Assembly: GCA_050486225.1 (NCBI GenBank)
Contig: JBJHCV010000014.1
Coordinates: forward strand, 1 to 42,522
Length of the DNA stretch: 42,522 bases
From: JBBDIX01 sp050486225
Lineage (GTDB): Bacteria; Actinomycetota; Nitriliruptoria; Nitriliruptorales; Nitriliruptoraceae
Reading direction: 5' to 3'
Shown here: piece by piece, positions 41,618 to 42,522 of the stretch
How positions within the stretch are numbered: the first letter of the stretch is position 1
How the letters are laid out: each line of letters begins with the position of its first letter
Notes under the pieces: generated by a model
Database searches by the model: none
What the model saw: only the letters and a program-made list of their open reading frames with translations
Told to the model about the DNA's origin: nothing
Translations under genes and position numbers: made by a program

Positions 41618-42522
41618 GACGCAGCTACCCGATCGATCGCTACGTCCGCCAGTTGCCGCTGGTTACCGACGGCCAGGCCGTGGCCGAGACGGACAGCCAC
41701 ACGCAACAGGCGCTGTTGGAGCAGATCGTTGCCATGCCACTGGACGAGAAGGCGGGTGTGCGGCGCAGCCTTCGGGTCCGGCGTCGGGGGGTGGTGTTGG
41801 TCGCCACGGTGGGGCTGTTGGGCCTGGCGGCGGTCGGGTGGGCGGTGATGAGCCTGTTCGGCTCGACCACGATGGTCGCCTGTCATACGGACGGGGACCC
41901 CTCGAGCGGTATCGGCATCGATCTGGTGACCGGCGATCCGGTGGCGGATTGTGCGGTCGTCTGGGAGCAGGACACCGGCGAGCCACCTCCTGAGCTGACG
42001 GCCTACGAGAACACGACTGGCGGAATCGCGGTGCTACCGACCCAGGCTCCGGTTCCCACCGGCTGGCGGCCGCTCGCTCCCGGCGCGGCCCAGGACCCCC
42101 GTGTCATCGAACTGCGGATCGCACTCGATGACCAGATCGCAGGGTTTCCCTCGGTCTGCATGGACGCTCAGGCCGGTCGACAGCTCGCCGAGGGCGAGCT
42201 TGCACGGTTGGGGTTGTCCGGCTGGTCGGTAGTCACCCAAGGCGGCGAGGCCGTGGGGACGGACAGTTGCACCTACTTCCGGCTCGATCCTGCCCAGCCG
42301 CGTGTCACCCTGTATCCACGCGACGGCGTCGTAGCTCCAGTCGACGGCCCACGCCCCCTCTACGCCGTCTACGCCCACGAACTTGGAACTGCGGTGAGCG
42401 ATGGCTGCTTCACTCTAGATGCCGCAGCCGAGCTGGCCGAAGGGATCGCGAGCGAGGCGGGCATTCAGCGGGACGGTCTCGTGATCAACGAGATCAGCGA
42501 TGTGGACGCGGACTGCACCCGC
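41614..42522 (+). CDS. Single-pass membrane protein, putative anti-sigma partner (partial)
   Basis: The frame runs off the window end with at least 303 codons. It has a cytoplasmic N-terminus of about 55 residues, one TM helix (about 59-81, GVVLVATVGLLGLAAVGWAVM) and a large outer domain with scattered cysteines. The topology and the ATGA overlap with the sigma gene suggest an anti-sigma factor or a sensor that releases the sigma factor. No zinc anti-sigma HxxxCxxC motif is present in the N-terminal part, so this is not the classical RsrA/ZAS type. The family was not recognised. Confidence 0.75.
   Translation, partial: MRRSYPIDRYVRQLPLVTDGQAVAETDSHTQQALLEQIVAMPLDEKAGVRRSLRVRRRGVVLVATVGLLGLAAVGWAVMSLFGSTTMVACHTDGDPSSGIGIDLVTGDPVADCAVVWEQDTGEPPPELTAYENTTGGIAVLPTQAPVPTGWRPLAPGAAQDPRVIELRIALDDQIAGFPSVCMDAQAGRQLAEGELARLGLSGWSVVTQGGEAVGTDSCTYFRLDPAQPRVTLYPRDGVVAPVDGPRPLYAVYAHELGTAVSDGCFTLDAAAELAEGIASEAGIQRDGLVINEISDVDADCTR

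Overview
The window comes from a high-GC actinobacterium, most likely a deep-branching one. The evidence is a WhiB regulator, the FbiA/FbiB coenzyme F420 genes, TIGR03089, a DUF5719/DUF3499 block, LCP and rhamnose cell-wall genes, and an almost pure G/C third codon position in the core genes. From memory, much of the gene order (DUF3499, metallopeptidase, whiB2, fbiA, fbiB, mannose-1-P guanylyltransferase, wbbL, rmlD, LCP, TIGR03089, lpdA, sdh, trpS, folD) matches the Mycobacterium tuberculosis Rv3258c-Rv3356c stretch in compressed form.

Layout. (a) 1-378 looks foreign: lower GC, the start of a lipoprotein gene, and an 11-C tract where the actinobacterial sequence begins. It may be an assembly chimera. 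(b) 315-7475: DUF3499, zinc metallopeptidase, DUF5719, a giant membrane glycosyltransferase, WhiB and an ECF sigma factor. (c) 7667-9963: FbiA-FbiB, the last steps of F420 synthesis. (d) 10113-19834: a DUF3105 membrane protein, then a minus-strand envelope block: GT2, Wzt/Wzm exporter, sugar-1-P nucleotidyltransferase, rhamnosyltransferase, RmlD, one intact and one degenerate LCP ligase. (e) 20017-23391: TIGR03089, an SLC41/MgtE-type cation transporter and a duplicated PhoU-RCK_C regulator. (f) 23401-27037: a hypothetical protein, BirA, a cupredoxin lipoprotein and a quinone-reductase-like flavoprotein. (g) 27099-37380: central metabolism: succinate dehydrogenase CAB, glutamate dehydrogenase, TrpS, malate dehydrogenase, FolD, PurH, PurN. 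(h) 37437-39032: a small DUF2007-like protein and LhgO. (i) 39105-42522: tRNA-Leu(UAA), followed by accessory DNA: two toxin-antitoxin-like pairs, a strong hairpin, and an ECF sigma/membrane-protein pair with clearly lower GC3.

How the genes work together. Envelope genes are tightly coupled by 4-base ATGA/GTGA overlaps, consistent with coordinated synthesis of a rhamnose-containing polymer, its export, and its ligation by LCP proteins. FolD makes 10-formyl-THF for PurN and PurH. SdhCAB, Mdh and Gdh feed the TCA cycle. Four promoters (whiB, cofD, SLC41-like gene, sdhC) share a TANNNT -10 box lying 27-29 bases before the start codon.

I found no CRISPR array, IS element or rRNA. The points most worth a second look are the junction at 368-378, the degenerate LCP partner, the SLC41/PhoU-RCK_C cassette, the probable CTG start of purN, and the accessory segment after tRNA-Leu.
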